Assembly: GCF_019880405.1 (NCBI RefSeq) | Contig: NZ_CP082269.1 | Span: forward strand, 682,001-746,000 | Direction of reading: 5' to 3' | DNA from: Enterobacter sp. C2 | GTDB lineage: Bacteria > Pseudomonadota > Gammaproteobacteria > Enterobacterales > Enterobacteriaceae | DNA: 64,000 bases | Shown here: positions 21,193-32,948 of the stretch, one piece after another | How positions within the stretch are numbered: the first letter of the stretch is position 1 | How the letters are laid out: every line of letters starts with the position of its first letter | Notes under the pieces: generated by a model | What the model was told of the DNA's origin: nothing | What the model saw: only the letters and a program-made list of their open reading frames with translations | Database searches by the model: none | Position numbers and translations under genes: made by a program

Positions 21193-22959
21193 ATGAAAGC
21201 AGCGGTGAAGACGCTTAAACCAAAACGTCAGGAAGAGCAGGCCAACTTTGTGAGTTGGCGTTTTGCGTTGCTTTGCGGATGTATTTTACTGGCGCTGGCG
21301 TTTCTGCTGGGGCGCGTCGCATGGTTACAGGTCATCAACCCGGATATGCTGGTGCGCCAGGGCGATCTGCGCTCGCTGCGCGTGCAGGAGGTCTCTACCT
21401 CTCGCGGCCTGATCACCGACCGCTCCGGCCGTCCGCTGGCGGTGAGCGTGCCGGTGAAGGCAATCTGGGCCGATCCGAAAGAGCTGCATGACGCCGGCGG
21501 CATTACGCTCGATAACCGTTGGAAAGCGCTGGCGGATGCGCTGCATCTCCCGCTCGATCAGCTGGCTGCCCGCGTAAATGCCAACCCGAAAGGCCGCTTT
21601 ATCTATCTGGCGCGTCAGGTGAACCCGGACATTGGCGATTACATTAAAAAGCTGAAGCTACCCGGCATTCACCTGCGGGAAGAGTCGCGTCGTTACTACC
21701 CCTCCGGCGAAGTAACCGCTCACCTCATTGGCTTTACCAACGTTGACAGCCAGGGCATTGAAGGCGTTGAGAAGAGCTTCGATAAGTGGCTCACCGGCCA
21801 GCCCGGCGAGCGCATCGTGCGTAAAGACCGCTATGGCCGCGTCATTGAGGATATCTCCTCTACTGACAGCCAGGCGGCGCACAACCTCGCCCTGAGCATT
21901 GACGAGCGCCTCCAGGCGCTGGTCTATCGCGAGCTGAATAACGCCGTGGCCTTCAACAAGGCGGAGTCCGGCAGCGCGGTGCTGGTAGACGTTAACACCG
22001 GCGAAGTGCTGGCGATGGCGAACAGCCCCTCCTATAACCCGAACAACCTCAGCGGTACGCAGAAAGATGTGATGCGTAACCGTACTATTACCGACGTGTT
22101 CGAACCCGGCTCTACCGTGAAGCCGATGGTGGTAATGACCGCTCTGCAGCGCGGCGTGGTCAGAGAGAACACCGTCTTAAATACCGTGCCATACCGTATT
22201 AACGGCCACGAGATCAAAGACGTGGCGCGCTACAGCGAATTGACCCTGACCGGGGTACTACAGAAGTCGAGTAACGTCGGTGTTTCAAAGCTGGCGTTAG
22301 CGATGCCCTCCTCAGCGCTGGTAGAAACGTACTCGCGTTTTGGATTGGGAAAAGCGACCAATTTGGGGTTGGTCGGAGAACGCAGTGGCTTATATCCTCA
22401 AAAACAACGGTGGTCTGACATAGAGAGGGCCACCTTCTCTTTCGGCTACGGGCTAATGGTAACCCCGTTACAGTTAGCGCGAGTCTACGCAACGATTGGC
22501 AGCTACGGGATCTACCGTCCGCTGTCGATCACCAAAGTTGATCCTCCCGTACCGGGCGAGCGCATCTTCCCGGAATCTATCGTCCGTACCGTGGTGCACA
22601 TGATGGAGAGCGTGGCGCTGCCCGGCGGCGGCGGCGTGAAAGCGGCCATCAAAGGCTACCGCATCGCCATTAAAACCGGTACGGCGAAAAAGGTCGGGCC
22701 GGACGGGCGCTATATCAACAAATACATTGCTTATACCGCGGGCGTTGCGCCAGCCAGCCAGCCGCGTTTTGCGCTGGTGGTGGTCATTAACGATCCGCAG
22801 GCAGGTAAATATTACGGTGGTGCCGTTTCCGCACCGGTCTTCGGGGCCATCATGGGCGGCGTACTGCGTACCATGAACATCGAGCCGGACGCGTTAGCAA
22901 CGGGCGAAAAAAGTGAATTTGTGATTAATGAAGGCGAGGGAACAGGTGGCAGATCGTAA
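21193..22959 (+). CDS. ftsI: Septal peptidoglycan transpeptidase FtsI (PBP3)
   Basis: FtsI is the class B penicillin-binding protein that crosslinks septal peptidoglycan together with the glycosyltransferase FtsW. The 588-residue product has a short cytoplasmic tail, one membrane anchor (residues 20-40), a pedestal domain and the transpeptidase domain with catalytic STVK (about residue 307), SSN (near 359) and KTGT (near 494). A C-terminal propeptide-like tail follows. The end overlaps murE by 14 bases. Bases of about 22318-22480 use many rare codons (ATA, AGG, CTA, GGA, TTG) unlike the rest of the gene; see findings. Confidence 0.98.
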   Translation: MKAAVKTLKPKRQEEQANFVSWRFALLCGCILLALAFLLGRVAWLQVINPDMLVRQGDLRSLRVQEVSTSRGLITDRSGRPLAVSVPVKAIWADPKELHDAGGITLDNRWKALADALHLPLDQLAARVNANPKGRFIYLARQVNPDIGDYIKKLKLPGIHLREESRRYYPSGEVTAHLIGFTNVDSQGIEGVEKSFDKWLTGQPGERIVRKDRYGRVIEDISSTDSQAAHNLALSIDERLQALVYRELNNAVAFNKAESGSAVLVDVNTGEVLAMANSPSYNPNNLSGTQKDVMRNRTITDVFEPGSTVKPMVVMTALQRGVVRENTVLNTVPYRINGHEIKDVARYSELTLTGVLQKSSNVGVSKLALAMPSSALVETYSRFGLGKATNLGLVGERSGLYPQKQRWSDIERATFSFGYGLMVTPLQLARVYATIGSYGIYRPLSITKVDPPVPGERIFPESIVRTVVHMMESVALPGGGGVKAAIKGYRIAIKTGTAKKVGPDGRYINKYIAYTAGVAPASQPRFALVVVINDPQAGKYYGGAVSAPVFGAIMGGVLRTMNIEPDALATGEKSEFVINEGEGTGGRS

Positions 22960-24433
22960 TTTGCGCGACCTTCTCGCTCCGTGGGTATCGAATCTGCCCG
23001 CGCGAGCTTTGCGGGAAATGACACTCGACAGTCGCGTGGCGGCAGCGGGCGATCTCTTTGTGGCGGTAGTGGGCCACCAGGCGGACGGGCGTCGGTATAT
23101 CCCGCAGGCGATAGCGCAGGGCGTGGCGGCCATCATTGCGGAAGCCAAAGGCGAGGCCGCCGATGGTGAGATCCGCGAGGTTCACGGCGTGCCGGTTATC
23201 TATCTCAGCCAGCTTAACGAGCGCCTCTCCGCGCTGGCCGGACGTTTCTATAACGAGCCTGCTGAGCGTTTAAGCCTGGTCGGCGTCACCGGTACTAACG
23301 GCAAGACCACCACCACCCAGCTGCTGGCACAGTGGGCTCAGCTGCTGGGTGAAACCAGCGCGGTGATGGGCACGGTGGGCAACGGCCTGCTGGGCAAGGT
23401 GATCCCAACCGAAAACACCACCGGCTCCGCCATTGACGTTCAGCATGTGATGGCCGATCTGGCAGAGCAGGGGGCAACCTTTGCCGCGATGGAGGTCTCC
23501 TCCCACGGTCTGGTGCAGCACCGCGTAGCCGCCCTGAAGTTTCGGGCGTCGGTCTTTACTAACCTGAGCCGCGATCACCTCGACTACCACGGGGATATGG
23601 CGGGTTACGAATCGGCAAAATGGCTGCTCTTCTCCGCGCACCACTACGGTCAGGCGATTGTTAACGCCGATGACGAAGTGGGCCGCCGCTGGCTGGCTAA
23701 CCTGCCGGACGCCGTGGCGGTATCTATGGAAGGGCACATCAACCCGGACTGTCACGGCCGCTGGCTAAAGGCCGAGGCGGTAAGCTATCACGACAGCGGG
23801 GCGACAGTGCGTTTCACCTCCTCATGGGGCGAAGGCGAGATTGAAAGCCGCCTGATGGGGGCGTTTAACGTCAGTAACCTGCTGCTGGCCCTGGCCACGC
23901 TGCTGGCGCTGGACTTCCCGCTGAGCGATCTGCTGAAAACGGCGTCGCGCCTGCAGCCGGTATGCGGCCGCATGGAAGTCTTCAGTGCACCGGGCAAACC
24001 AACGGTGGTGGTGGATTACGCCCACACCCCGGACGCGCTGGAGAAAGCACTGCAGGCCGCGCGCCTGCACTGCACTGGCACGCTGTGGTGTGTCTTTGGC
24101 TGCGGCGGCGATCGCGATAAAGGCAAGCGCCCGCTGATGGGAGCCATTGCTGAAGAGTTCGCCGACGTGCCGGTCGTGACCGACGACAACCCGCGTACCG
24201 AAGAGCCGCGCGCCATCATTAACGATATTCTTGCCGGCATGCTCGACGCTGGCCGCGCCCGGGTGGTCGAAGGCCGCGCCGAAGCGGTAACCAGCGCCAT
24301 TATGCAGGCGAAAGAGAGTGACGTCGTGCTGCTGGCCGGTAAGGGCCATGAAGATTACCAGATTGTCGGCAACCGCCGTCTTGACTATTCCGACCGCGTC
24401 ACTGCCGCGCGTCTGCTGGGAGTGGTGGCATGA
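22946..24433 (+). CDS. murE: UDP-MurNAc-L-Ala-D-Glu:meso-DAP ligase MurE
   Basis: MurE adds meso-diaminopimelate to the peptidoglycan precursor in the cytoplasm using ATP. The 495-residue product has the Mur ligase N, central and C domains, with the ATP loop GTNGKTTTT, the carbamylated-lysine region and the DNPR motif ([10 protein letters not shown], about residues 412-421) that selects meso-DAP over lysine. I chose GTG 22946, giving [10 protein letters not shown] as in E. coli with GAGG upstream; an ATG at 22928 would add six unconserved residues. It overlaps ftsI by 14 bases and murF by four. Confidence 0.98.
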   Translation: MADRNLRDLLAPWVSNLPARALREMTLDSRVAAAGDLFVAVVGHQADGRRYIPQAIAQGVAAIIAEAKGEAADGEIREVHGVPVIYLSQLNERLSALAGRFYNEPAERLSLVGVTGTNGKTTTTQLLAQWAQLLGETSAVMGTVGNGLLGKVIPTENTTGSAIDVQHVMADLAEQGATFAAMEVSSHGLVQHRVAALKFRASVFTNLSRDHLDYHGDMAGYESAKWLLFSAHHYGQAIVNADDEVGRRWLANLPDAVAVSMEGHINPDCHGRWLKAEAVSYHDSGATVRFTSSWGEGEIESRLMGAFNVSNLLLALATLLALDFPLSDLLKTASRLQPVCGRMEVFSAPGKPTVVVDYAHTPDALEKALQAARLHCTGTLWCVFGCGGDRDKGKRPLMGAIAEEFADVPVVTDDNPRTEEPRAIINDILAGMLDAGRARVVEGRAEAVTSAIMQAKESDVVLLAGKGHEDYQIVGNRRLDYSDRVTAARLLGVVA

Positions 24434-25788
24434 TTAGCGTAACCCTTAACGAGCTGGCACAGGTCCTCAACGGCGAGCTGCGCGGCCAGAGTCTGACTAT
24501 TGATGCCGTCACCACCGATACGCGCCAGCTGACGCCGGGCTGCCTGTTTGTTGCCCTTAAAGGCGAACGCTTCGACGCTCACGATTTTGCCGAGCAGGCG
24601 AAAGCGGGTGGCGCGGGCGCGCTGCTGGTCAGCCGCAAGCTCGACTGCGATCTGCCTCAGCTGGTGGTGAAAGATACCCGTCTCGCCTTCGGTGAAATGG
24701 GTGCCTGGGTGCGCCAGCAGGTGCCGACCCGCGTGGTCGCACTCACCGGCTCCTCGGGTAAAACCTCGGTGAAAGAGATGACCGCCGCCATCCTCGGCGA
24801 GTGCGGCAATACACTTTATACCGCTGGCAACCTAAATAATGACATCGGCGTGCCGATGACACTGCTACGCCTGACGAAAGCGCACCAGTACGCGGTGATC
24901 GAGCTCGGGGCTAACCACCAGGGTGAAATTGCCTGGACCGTTAGTCTGACCCGCCCGGAAGCGGCGCTGGTCAATAACCTGGCGGCGGCGCATCTGGAGG
25001 GCTTTGGCTCGCTGGCGGGCGTGGCGAAGGCGAAGGGTGAAATCTTTACCGGCCTGCCGCTCGACGGCGTGGCGATCATGAACGCGGACAACAACGACTG
25101 GCTGAACTGGCAGAGCATTATCGGCGGGCGCAAAATCTGGCGCTTCTCACCGAATGCCGCCAACAGCGACTTTACCGCCAATAACGTGCATGTCACGTCG
25201 CAGGGGACCCACTTCACGCTGCAAACCCCGACCGGTAACGTTGATGTGCTGCTGCCGCTGCCGGGTCGTCACAACATTGCGAATGCGCTGGCCGCTACGG
25301 CGCTGGCGATGGCGGTAGGTGCCCCGCTGGACGCGGTTAAATCCGGGCTGGCAAAGCTGAAAGCCGTGCCGGGACGCTTGTTCCCGATCCCGCTTGCGGA
25401 AAACCAGCTCCTGCTTGATGACTCCTACAACGCTAACGTCGGCTCGATGACTGCCGCAGCGCAGGTGCTCTCCGAGATGCCGGGCTACCGGGTGATGGTC
25501 GTGGGTGATATGGCCGAGCTGGGCGATGAAAGCGAAGCGTGCCATCAACAGGTGGGTGAGGCGGCGAAGGCGTCCGGTCTCGATCGCGTGCTGAGCGTGG
25601 GCGTCCAGAGCAAAGGTATCTCCGACGCCAGCGGCGTTGGCGAACATTTTAACGATAAAGCTGCGCTGATTGCGCGCCTCAAGGCGCTGATTGCTGAGCA
25701 GCAGATTATTACCATTTTGGTAAAAGGTTCACGTAGTGCTGCCATGGAAGAGGTAGTACGCGCATTACAGGAGAACGGGACATGTTAG
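24430..25788 (+). CDS. murF: UDP-MurNAc-tripeptide:D-Ala-D-Ala ligase MurF
   Basis: MurF attaches D-alanyl-D-alanine to complete the UDP-MurNAc-pentapeptide. The 452-residue product (E. coli length) has the Mur ligase architecture with the ATP loop [11 protein letters not shown] near residues 107-117, the [11 protein letters not shown] segment and a C-terminal domain beginning near PGRLFPI. The start overlaps the murE stop (ATGA) and its end overlaps mraY by seven bases. Confidence 0.98.
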   Translation: MISVTLNELAQVLNGELRGQSLTIDAVTTDTRQLTPGCLFVALKGERFDAHDFAEQAKAGGAGALLVSRKLDCDLPQLVVKDTRLAFGEMGAWVRQQVPTRVVALTGSSGKTSVKEMTAAILGECGNTLYTAGNLNNDIGVPMTLLRLTKAHQYAVIELGANHQGEIAWTVSLTRPEAALVNNLAAAHLEGFGSLAGVAKAKGEIFTGLPLDGVAIMNADNNDWLNWQSIIGGRKIWRFSPNAANSDFTANNVHVTSQGTHFTLQTPTGNVDVLLPLPGRHNIANALAATALAMAVGAPLDAVKSGLAKLKAVPGRLFPIPLAENQLLLDDSYNANVGSMTAAAQVLSEMPGYRVMVVGDMAELGDESEACHQQVGEAAKASGLDRVLSVGVQSKGISDASGVGEHFNDKAALIARLKALIAEQQIITILVKGSRSAAMEEVVRALQENGTC

Positions 25789-26864
25789 TTTGGCTGGCCG
25801 AGCATTTGGTCAAATATTATTCAGGCTTTAACGTCTTTTCCTATCTGACGTTTCGCGCCATTGTCAGCCTGCTGACCGCGCTCTTCATCTCCTTATGGAT
25901 GGGGCCGCGCATGATCGCCCGCCTGCAAAAGCTCTCGTTTGGCCAGGTTGTTCGTAACGACGGTCCGGAATCGCACTTCAGCAAACGCGGCACCCCGACG
26001 ATGGGGGGGATCATGATCCTCACCGCCATTGTGGTGTCGGTCCTTCTGTGGGCTTACCCCTCCAACCCCTACGTCTGGTGCGTGCTGGTGGTACTGGTGG
26101 GCTACGGCATCATCGGCTTTGTCGACGACTACCGGAAGGTGGTGCGCAAAGATACCAAAGGCCTCATCGCCCGCTGGAAATATTTCTGGATGTCGGTCAT
26201 TGCCCTGGGCGTGTCGTTTGCGCTCTATCTGGTGGGGAACGATACGCCAGCTACGCAGCTGGTAGTGCCGTTCTTTAAAGACGTCATGCCGCAGCTGGGT
26301 GTTCTCTATATCCTGCTGGCCTACTTCGTTATCGTCGGGACTGGCAACGCCGTGAACCTCACCGACGGCCTCGACGGCTTAGCGATTATGCCTACCGTGC
26401 TGGTAGCGTCAGGCTTTGCGCTGGTGGCCTGGGCCACCGGCAACATGAATTTTGCCAGCTATCTGCATATTCCCTACCTGCGTCACGCCGGTGAACTGGT
26501 GATTGTCTGTACGGCTATCGTCGGGGCAGGGCTGGGCTTTCTCTGGTTTAACACCTATCCGGCGCAGGTCTTTATGGGCGACGTCGGATCGCTGGCGTTG
26601 GGCGGCGCATTGGGCATCATCGCTGTGCTGCTGCGCCAGGAGTTCCTGCTGGTGATCATGGGCGGCGTATTCGTGGTGGAGACCCTGTCGGTGATCCTGC
26701 AGGTGGGCTCCTTCAAGCTGCGCGGACAGCGCATCTTCCGGATGGCTCCGATTCACCACCACTATGAACTGAAAGGCTGGCCGGAGCCGCGCGTAATCGT
26801 GCGCTTCTGGGTTATTTCGCTGATGCTGGTGCTGATTGGCCTGGCTACGCTGAAGGTGCGTTAA
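25782..26864 (+). CDS. mraY: Phospho-MurNAc-pentapeptide translocase MraY
   Basis: MraY is the integral membrane enzyme that transfers phospho-MurNAc-pentapeptide to undecaprenyl phosphate, making lipid I. The 360-residue product has about ten membrane helices and the polyprenyl-phosphate transferase signatures: FVDDYRK on a cytoplasmic loop, [26 protein letters not shown] and the histidine-rich [12 protein letters not shown]. Length equals E. coli. It overlaps murF and is followed two bases later by murD. Confidence 0.98.
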   Translation: MLVWLAEHLVKYYSGFNVFSYLTFRAIVSLLTALFISLWMGPRMIARLQKLSFGQVVRNDGPESHFSKRGTPTMGGIMILTAIVVSVLLWAYPSNPYVWCVLVVLVGYGIIGFVDDYRKVVRKDTKGLIARWKYFWMSVIALGVSFALYLVGNDTPATQLVVPFFKDVMPQLGVLYILLAYFVIVGTGNAVNLTDGLDGLAIMPTVLVASGFALVAWATGNMNFASYLHIPYLRHAGELVIVCTAIVGAGLGFLWFNTYPAQVFMGDVGSLALGGALGIIAVLLRQEFLLVIMGGVFVVETLSVILQVGSFKLRGQRIFRMAPIHHHYELKGWPEPRVIVRFWVISLMLVLIGLATLKVR

Positions 26865-26866
26865 TC

Positions 26867-28183
26867 ATGGCAGATTACCAGGGTAAACAGGTCGTCATCA
26901 TTGGGTTAGGGTTAACCGGGCTATCCTGCGTGGACTTTTTCCTCGCGCGTGGCGTGACGCCGCGGGTGATGGATACGCGTAGCGCGCCGCCGGGGCTGGA
27001 TAAGCTGCCGGAGTCGGTTGAGCGCCACCTTGGTAGTCTGAATGACGACTGGCTGCTGGCGGCCGATCTGATCGTTGCCAGCCCCGGTCTCGCACTGGCG
27101 CACCCGTCGCTGAGCGCGGCCGCCGAAGCTGGCGTGGAGATTGTCGGCGATATCGAACTGTTCGTACGCGAAGCCCAGGCACCGGTGATTGCGATCACCG
27201 GCTCTAACGGCAAGAGCACCGTTACCAAGCTGGTCGGCGAGATGGCGGAAGCGGCGGGCGTTAACGTTGGCGTTGGCGGCAACATTGGTCTGCCGGCGCT
27301 GATGCTGCTCGACAGCAACCGTGAGCTGTACGTGTTGGAGCTCTCCAGCTTCCAGCTGGAGACCACCTCCAGCCTGCACGCCGTGGCGGCAACGATTTTG
27401 AACGTCACGGAAGATCACATGGATCGCTATCCGTTTGGCCTGCAACAGTACCGCGCCGCCAAGCTGCGTATTTTTGAGAATGCCAAAGTCTGCGTGGTCA
27501 ATGCCGACGATGCCCTGACCATGCCGGTTCGTGGCGCGGACGATCGCTGCATTAGCTTTGGTGTCGACGTGGGCGACTATCACCTCAACCGCCAGCAGGG
27601 CGAAACCTGGCTGCGGGTGAAGGGTGAGAAAGTGCTTAACGTCAAAGAGATGAAGCTCAGCGGCCAGCACAACTATACCAACGCCCTCGCGGCGCTGGCC
27701 CTGGCGGACGCCGCAGGCCTGCCGCGCGCTACCAGCCTGAAGGCGTTAACGACCTTTACCGGTCTGGCGCACCGTTTCCAGCTGGCGCTGGAGCACAACG
27801 GCGTGCGCTGGATCAACGACTCCAAGGCGACCAACGTCGGCAGCACCGAGGCGGCGCTTAACGGCCTGCACGTTGAGGGTACCCTGCACCTGCTGCTGGG
27901 CGGCGACGGCAAGTCGGCGGACTTCTCACCCCTGAGCCGCTACCTGAACGGCAATAATGTGCGTCTCTGGTGCTTTGGCCGTGACGGCGCAGAGCTGGCA
28001 GCGTTACGCCCTGAGATTGCCCAACGAACCGAGACCATGGAGCAGGCGATGCGCCTTATTGCCCCGCAGCTTAAGCCTGGCGATATGGTGCTGCTGTCAC
28101 CCGCTTGTGCCAGTCTCGATCAGTTTAAGAACTTTGAACAACGGGGCGATGAGTTCACCCGTCTGGCGAAGGAGTTAGGCTGA
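26867..28183 (+). CDS. murD: UDP-MurNAc-L-alanine:D-glutamate ligase MurD
   Basis: MurD adds D-glutamate to UDP-MurNAc-L-alanine. The 438-residue product has a Rossmann-like N-terminal UDP-binding domain ([18 protein letters not shown]), the ATP loop [14 protein letters not shown] and the ligase C-terminal domain with [11 protein letters not shown]. Length equals E. coli. Its stop codon shares a base with the ftsW start (TGATG), so the two are likely coupled. Confidence 0.98.
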   Translation: MADYQGKQVVIIGLGLTGLSCVDFFLARGVTPRVMDTRSAPPGLDKLPESVERHLGSLNDDWLLAADLIVASPGLALAHPSLSAAAEAGVEIVGDIELFVREAQAPVIAITGSNGKSTVTKLVGEMAEAAGVNVGVGGNIGLPALMLLDSNRELYVLELSSFQLETTSSLHAVAATILNVTEDHMDRYPFGLQQYRAAKLRIFENAKVCVVNADDALTMPVRGADDRCISFGVDVGDYHLNRQQGETWLRVKGEKVLNVKEMKLSGQHNYTNALAALALADAAGLPRATSLKALTTFTGLAHRFQLALEHNGVRWINDSKATNVGSTEAALNGLHVEGTLHLLLGGDGKSADFSPLSRYLNGNNVRLWCFGRDGAELAALRPEIAQRTETMEQAMRLIAPQLKPGDMVLLSPACASLDQFKNFEQRGDEFTRLAKELG

Positions 28184-29436
28184 TGCGCTTATCACTTCCT
28201 CGCCTGAGGCTGCCACGCATGCCGCATTTGCCGGGACTCGGTATCCTGGAGTGGCTGTTTGCGGCGCTTAAAGGCTGGGTCATGGGGTCGCGTCCGAAGG
28301 ACGATGATAGCCTGGTCATGTACGACCGGATGCTGCTGTGGCTGACCTTTGGCCTTGCGGCCGTGGGCTTTATTATGGTCACCTCCGCATCGATGCCGGT
28401 AGGGCAGCGCCTGACCAACGATCCCTTCTTCTTTGCTAAACGCGATGCGCTCTATATCTTCCTCGCGTTTTGTATGGCGATGATCACCCTGCGCCTGCCG
28501 ATGGAGTTCTGGCAGCGCTGGAGCTCGGCGATGCTGATCGCCTCTATTGTCATGCTGCTGCTGGTACTGCTGGTGGGGAGCTCCATTAACGGGGCATCGC
28601 GCTGGATTGACCTTGGCGTGATGCGCTTCCAGCCCGCAGAGTTCACCAAGCTCTCTCTTTTCTGCTACCTCGCCAACTACCTGGTACGTAAGGTGGACGA
28701 GGTGCGTAATAACCTGCGCGGCTTCTTAAAGCCGATGGGCGTGATCCTGGTGCTGGCGGTGCTGCTGTTGGCGCAGCCTGACCTCGGGACAGTGGTTGTG
28801 CTGTTCGTGACTACCCTGGCCATGCTGTTCCTCGCCGGAGCCAAGCTGTGGCAGTTTATCGCCATCATTGGGATGGGTATCTCTGCCGTGGTCCTGCTGA
28901 TCCTTGCCGAACCCTACCGTATCCGTCGTGTTACCTCGTTCTGGAACCCGTGGGAAGATCCCTTTGGCAGCGGCTACCAGCTGACCCAGTCGCTGATGGC
29001 GTTTGGCCGGGGCGAGTTCTGGGGACAGGGGTTGGGCAACTCGGTACAAAAACTAGAGTACCTGCCGGAAGCGCATACCGACTTCATTTTCTCCATTATC
29101 GGCGAAGAACTGGGTTATATCGGTGTGGTACTGGCGCTTTTGATGGTATTCTTCGTGGCTTTCCGCGCGATGTCTATTGGACGGAAAGCGCTGGATATCG
29201 ACCACCGCTTCTCAGGTTTTCTGGCCTGTTCGATCGGTATTTGGTTTAGTTTTCAGGCACTCGTCAACGTTGGCGCGGCCGCCGGGATGCTGCCAACCAA
29301 GGGTCTGACGCTGCCGCTGATCAGCTACGGTGGTTCCAGCCTGTTAATTATGTCGACGGCGATCATGATGCTGTTGCGTATAGATTATGAGACGCGTCTG
29401 GAAAAAGCCCAGGCGTTTACACGAGGTGTTCGATGA
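28183..29436 (+). CDS. ftsW: Septal peptidoglycan glycosyltransferase FtsW
   Basis: FtsW is the SEDS-family glycosyltransferase that polymerises lipid II at the septum in complex with FtsI. The 417-residue product has a cytoplasmic N-terminus of about 45 residues (three longer than E. coli), roughly ten membrane helices and the SEDS signatures ([10 protein letters not shown], the large periplasmic loop with [12 protein letters not shown], and [14 protein letters not shown]). It overlaps murD by one base and murG by four. Confidence 0.98.
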   Translation: MRLSLPRLRLPRMPHLPGLGILEWLFAALKGWVMGSRPKDDDSLVMYDRMLLWLTFGLAAVGFIMVTSASMPVGQRLTNDPFFFAKRDALYIFLAFCMAMITLRLPMEFWQRWSSAMLIASIVMLLLVLLVGSSINGASRWIDLGVMRFQPAEFTKLSLFCYLANYLVRKVDEVRNNLRGFLKPMGVILVLAVLLLAQPDLGTVVVLFVTTLAMLFLAGAKLWQFIAIIGMGISAVVLLILAEPYRIRRVTSFWNPWEDPFGSGYQLTQSLMAFGRGEFWGQGLGNSVQKLEYLPEAHTDFIFSIIGEELGYIGVVLALLMVFFVAFRAMSIGRKALDIDHRFSGFLACSIGIWFSFQALVNVGAAAGMLPTKGLTLPLISYGGSSLLIMSTAIMMLLRIDYETRLEKAQAFTRGVR

Positions 29437-30500
29437 GTGGGCAACCGAAGCGGTTAATGGTGATGGCAGGCGGCACGGGCGGGCACGTTTTCCCCGGCCT
29501 CGCGGTTGCGCACCATTTAATGGCCCAGGGCTGGCAGGTTCGCTGGCTGGGCACCGCCGATCGTATGGAAGCGGATTTGGTGCCAAAACACGGGATCGAG
29601 ATCGACTTTATCCGCATCTCTGGCCTGCGCGGGAAAGGGCTGAAGGCGCTGCTGCTTGCGCCGCTGCGCATCTTTAACGCCTGGCGTCAGGCGCGGGCGA
29701 TTATGCAGCGCTTTAAACCGGACGTGGTGCTGGGGATGGGGGGCTACGTCTCCGGGCCGGGTGGCCTTGCCGCCTGGTCGCTGGGTATCCCGGTGGTGCT
29801 GCACGAGCAGAACGGCATTGCCGGGCTGACCAACAAATGGCTGGCGAAGATCGCCACCAAGGTGATGCAGGCCTTCCCCGGTGCGTTTCCACAGGCCGAC
29901 GTGGTGGGTAACCCGGTGCGTACCGACGTGCTGGCGCTGGCGCTGCCGGCGGATCGCCTCTCGGGTCGTGAAGGGCCGGTACGGGTGCTGGTGGTCGGCG
30001 GCTCACAGGGCGCTCGGGTGCTGAACCAGACGCTGCCGCAGGTGGCTGCCCGGCTGGGCGACGCGGTAACGATCTGGCACCAGAGCGGGAAAGGGGCGCA
30101 GCAGGCCGTTGAGCAGGCCTATGCCGATGCGGGCCAGCCGCAGCACCGCGTGACCGAATTTATTGATGATATGGCGGCCGCCTACGCGTGGGCCGACGTA
30201 GTGGTTTGCCGCTCCGGGGCGCTGACGGTGAGCGAGATCGCCGCCGCCGGGCTACCAGCGCTGTTTGTGCCGTTCCAGCATAAAGATCGGCAGCAGTACT
30301 GGAATGCGCTGCCGCTTGAGCAGGCGCACGCCGCGAAGATCCTTGAGCAGCCGCAGTTTACCGTTGATTCCGTCGTCGAGACGCTGGCGAGTTGGGATCG
30401 CGTTACGTTACTGGGGATGGCCGAGCGCGCACGCGCCGCAGCCATTCCTGATGCTACCGACCGGGTAGCAAAAGCCGTAAGCCTTGCTGCACAGGCTTAA
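29433..30500 (+). CDS. murG: Lipid II synthase (GlcNAc transferase) MurG
   Basis: MurG transfers GlcNAc from UDP-GlcNAc to lipid I on the inner face of the cytoplasmic membrane, making lipid II. The 355-residue product (E. coli length) has two GT-B Rossmann domains with the glycine-rich loops [16 protein letters not shown] and [12 protein letters not shown] and the nucleotide-sugar site around [18 protein letters not shown]. The start overlaps the ftsW stop (ATGA). A 55-base gap separates it from murC. Confidence 0.98.
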   Translation: MSGQPKRLMVMAGGTGGHVFPGLAVAHHLMAQGWQVRWLGTADRMEADLVPKHGIEIDFIRISGLRGKGLKALLLAPLRIFNAWRQARAIMQRFKPDVVLGMGGYVSGPGGLAAWSLGIPVVLHEQNGIAGLTNKWLAKIATKVMQAFPGAFPQADVVGNPVRTDVLALALPADRLSGREGPVRVLVVGGSQGARVLNQTLPQVAARLGDAVTIWHQSGKGAQQAVEQAYADAGQPQHRVTEFIDDMAAAYAWADVVVCRSGALTVSEIAAAGLPALFVPFQHKDRQQYWNALPLEQAHAAKILEQPQFTVDSVVETLASWDRVTLLGMAERARAAAIPDATDRVAKAVSLAAQA

Positions 30501-30555
30501 CCATCGCGACGCCTTTTGCGTCGCACGAATTTTAGAAGTTTATGGCGTTTAGAGA

Positions 30556-32034
30556 ATGAATACACAACAACTGGCGAAACTGCGTTCAATCGTGCCCGAG
30601 ATGCGTCGCGTCCGGCACATTCACTTCGTTGGCATTGGCGGGGCCGGCATGGGCGGCATCGCTGAAGTCCTGGCGAACGAAGGCTATCAGATCAGCGGTT
30701 CCGACCTTGCGCCAAACCCGGTTACGCAGCAGCTGGCCGCCCTTGGCGCGACCATCTACTTCAACCATCGTCCGGAAAACGTACGTGACGCCAGCGTAGT
30801 CGTGGTCTCCAGTGCCATCTCTGCCGATAACCCGGAGATTGTTGCCGCGCACGAGGCGCGTATTCCGGTGATCCGCCGTGCAGAGATGCTGGCGGAGCTG
30901 ATGCGTTTTCGCCACGGCATCGCCATCGCCGGGACGCATGGCAAAACCACGACCACCGCGATGGTCTCCAGTATCTATGCCGAGGCCGGACTGGATCCGA
31001 CCTTTGTTAACGGCGGCCTGGTGAAAGCCGCGGGCGTACATGCTCGCCTGGGCCACAGCCGCTATCTGATTGCTGAAGCGGATGAGAGCGATGCTTCGTT
31101 CCTGCATCTGCAGCCGATGGTCGCCATTGTGACCAATATCGAAGCCGACCATATGGATACCTACCAGGGCGACTTCGAGAACCTGAAGCAGACCTTTATT
31201 AACTTCCTGCATAACCTGCCGTTCTATGGCCGGGCGGTGATGTGCGTGGACGATCCGGTGTGCCGCGAGCTGCTGCCGCGCGTGGGTCGTCAGACCACCA
31301 CCTACGGCTTTAGCGACGACGCGGACGTGCGGGTAGAGAGCTACCAGCAGACCGGGCCGCAGGGACACTTTGTGCTGGTGCGCCAGGACAAACCTAATTT
31401 ACAGGTCACGCTGAACGCACCGGGCCGCCATAACGCTCTGAACGCGGCGGCGGCCGTTGCCGTAGCCACGGAAGAGGGGATTGACGATGAGGCGATCCTG
31501 CGGGCGCTAGAGAGCTTCCAGGGTACCGGACGCCGCTTCGACTTCCTCGGTGCGTTCCCGCTGGAGCAGGTAAACGGCAAAGCGGGCAGCGCCATGCTGG
31601 TTGACGACTACGGTCACCACCCCACCGAGGTGGATGCCACCATTAAAGCTGCGCGTGCAGGCTGGCCAGATAAAAATCTGGTGATGATTTTCCAGCCGCA
31701 CCGTTTCACCCGTACCCGTGACCTGTACGATGATTTTGCCAACGTGCTGACCCAGGTGGATGCCCTGCTGATGCTGGACGTTTACGCCGCAGGCGAGACG
31801 CCGATCCCTGGCGCGGATAGCCGCTCCCTGTGTCGCACCATCCGTGGCCGGGGAAAAATCGACCCGATTCTGGTTCCCGATGCAGCCCAGGTGGCGGCGA
31901 TGCTGGCTCCGGTATTAACCGGGAACGATCTCATTCTGGTTCAGGGTGCAGGCAATATTGGTAAAGTCGCACGCAGCCTGGCCGAGAGTAAACTGAAGCC
32001 GCAGCAGTCGCAGGAGGAAGAGCGTCATGGCTAA
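30556..32034 (+). CDS. murC: UDP-MurNAc:L-alanine ligase MurC
   Basis: MurC adds the first residue, L-alanine, to UDP-MurNAc. The 492-residue product (one more than E. coli) has the N-terminal dinucleotide-like fold [18 protein letters not shown], the ATP loop [13 protein letters not shown] and the C-terminal domain with [10 protein letters not shown] and FQPHRFTRT. The gene starts 55 bases after murG, and its end overlaps ddlB by eight bases. Confidence 0.98.
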   Translation: MNTQQLAKLRSIVPEMRRVRHIHFVGIGGAGMGGIAEVLANEGYQISGSDLAPNPVTQQLAALGATIYFNHRPENVRDASVVVVSSAISADNPEIVAAHEARIPVIRRAEMLAELMRFRHGIAIAGTHGKTTTTAMVSSIYAEAGLDPTFVNGGLVKAAGVHARLGHSRYLIAEADESDASFLHLQPMVAIVTNIEADHMDTYQGDFENLKQTFINFLHNLPFYGRAVMCVDDPVCRELLPRVGRQTTTYGFSDDADVRVESYQQTGPQGHFVLVRQDKPNLQVTLNAPGRHNALNAAAAVAVATEEGIDDEAILRALESFQGTGRRFDFLGAFPLEQVNGKAGSAMLVDDYGHHPTEVDATIKAARAGWPDKNLVMIFQPHRFTRTRDLYDDFANVLTQVDALLMLDVYAAGETPIPGADSRSLCRTIRGRGKIDPILVPDAAQVAAMLAPVLTGNDLILVQGAGNIGKVARSLAESKLKPQQSQEEERHG

Positions 32035-32947
32035 TAAAGTTGCAGTCCTGCTGGGCGGCACCTCCGCCGAGCGCGACGTGTCGCTGAACTCCGGCGCGGC
32101 GGTGCTGGCTGGCCTGCGCGAAGGCGGCGTGGATGCCCATCCGGTGGATCCGCGTGACACCGATGTGACCCAGCTTAAGAGCATGGGCTTCGATAAGGTC
32201 TTTATTGCCCTGCACGGTCGCGGCGGCGAAGACGGTACGCTGCAGGGGCTGCTGGAGTTAACCGGCTTGCCCTATACGGGCAGCGGCGTGATGGCGTCCG
32301 CCATCTCCATGGATAAGCTGCGCAGCAAGCTGCTGTGGCAGGGCGCGGGCTTGCCTGTCGCCCCGTGGGCGGCACTGACGCGCAAAGAGTTTGAGCAGGG
32401 GCTGGGCGAGAGCGTAACCCAGCACATTGCCAGCCTGGGCCTGCCGCTGATCGTTAAGCCCAGCCGCGAAGGTTCCAGCGTCGGCATGTCAAAAGTTGAC
32501 GAGGCCGGTGCGCTGCATGCGGCGTTAGCTTTAGCGTTTCAGCACGATGAAGAAGTTTTAGTTGAGAAGTGGCTGAGCGGGCCAGAATTTACCGTTGCAG
32601 TATTAGGGGAAGAAATTTTACCCTCAATTCGCATCCAACCCGCAGGAACCTTCTATGATTATGAGGCAAAGTATCTCTCTGATGAGACTCAGTATTTCTG
32701 CCCCAGCGGATTAGAAGCGGAGCGCGAAGCGCAGTTACGCGATCTGGTACTAAAAGCCTGGACCGTATTAGGCTGCCGTGGATGGGGTCGAATCGATGCC
32801 ATGCAGGATCGCGATGGTCACTTCTATCTGCTGGAAGCGAACACCTCGCCGGGGATGACCAGCCACAGTCTGGTCCCGATGGCGGCTCGCCAGGCTGGAT
32901 TAAGTTTCTCGCAATTGGTTGTACGAATTCTGGAGTTGGCGGACTGA
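32027..32947 (+). CDS. ddlB: D-alanine:D-alanine ligase DdlB
   Basis: DdlB makes D-alanyl-D-alanine, the substrate of MurF. The 306-residue product has the ATP-grasp fold with the N-terminal [14 protein letters not shown] loop, the substrate serine region ([14 protein letters not shown]) and the metal-binding [15 protein letters not shown]. Bases 32520-32700 shift to TTA-rich, less biased codons, in the part of the gene where E. coli has promoters for ftsQAZ. It overlaps murC by eight bases and ends one base before ftsQ. Confidence 0.98.
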   Translation: MANKVAVLLGGTSAERDVSLNSGAAVLAGLREGGVDAHPVDPRDTDVTQLKSMGFDKVFIALHGRGGEDGTLQGLLELTGLPYTGSGVMASAISMDKLRSKLLWQGAGLPVAPWAALTRKEFEQGLGESVTQHIASLGLPLIVKPSREGSSVGMSKVDEAGALHAALALAFQHDEEVLVEKWLSGPEFTVAVLGEEILPSIRIQPAGTFYDYEAKYLSDETQYFCPSGLEAEREAQLRDLVLKAWTVLGCRGWGRIDAMQDRDGHFYLLEANTSPGMTSHSLVPMAARQAGLSFSQLVVRILELAD

Positions 32948-32948
32948 T

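Noticed and set aside
22928-22945. ATG start for murE six codons upstream of the GTG
   Set aside because: The GTG at 22946 has a well-placed GAGG and gives the conserved N-terminus; the extra residues have no match.
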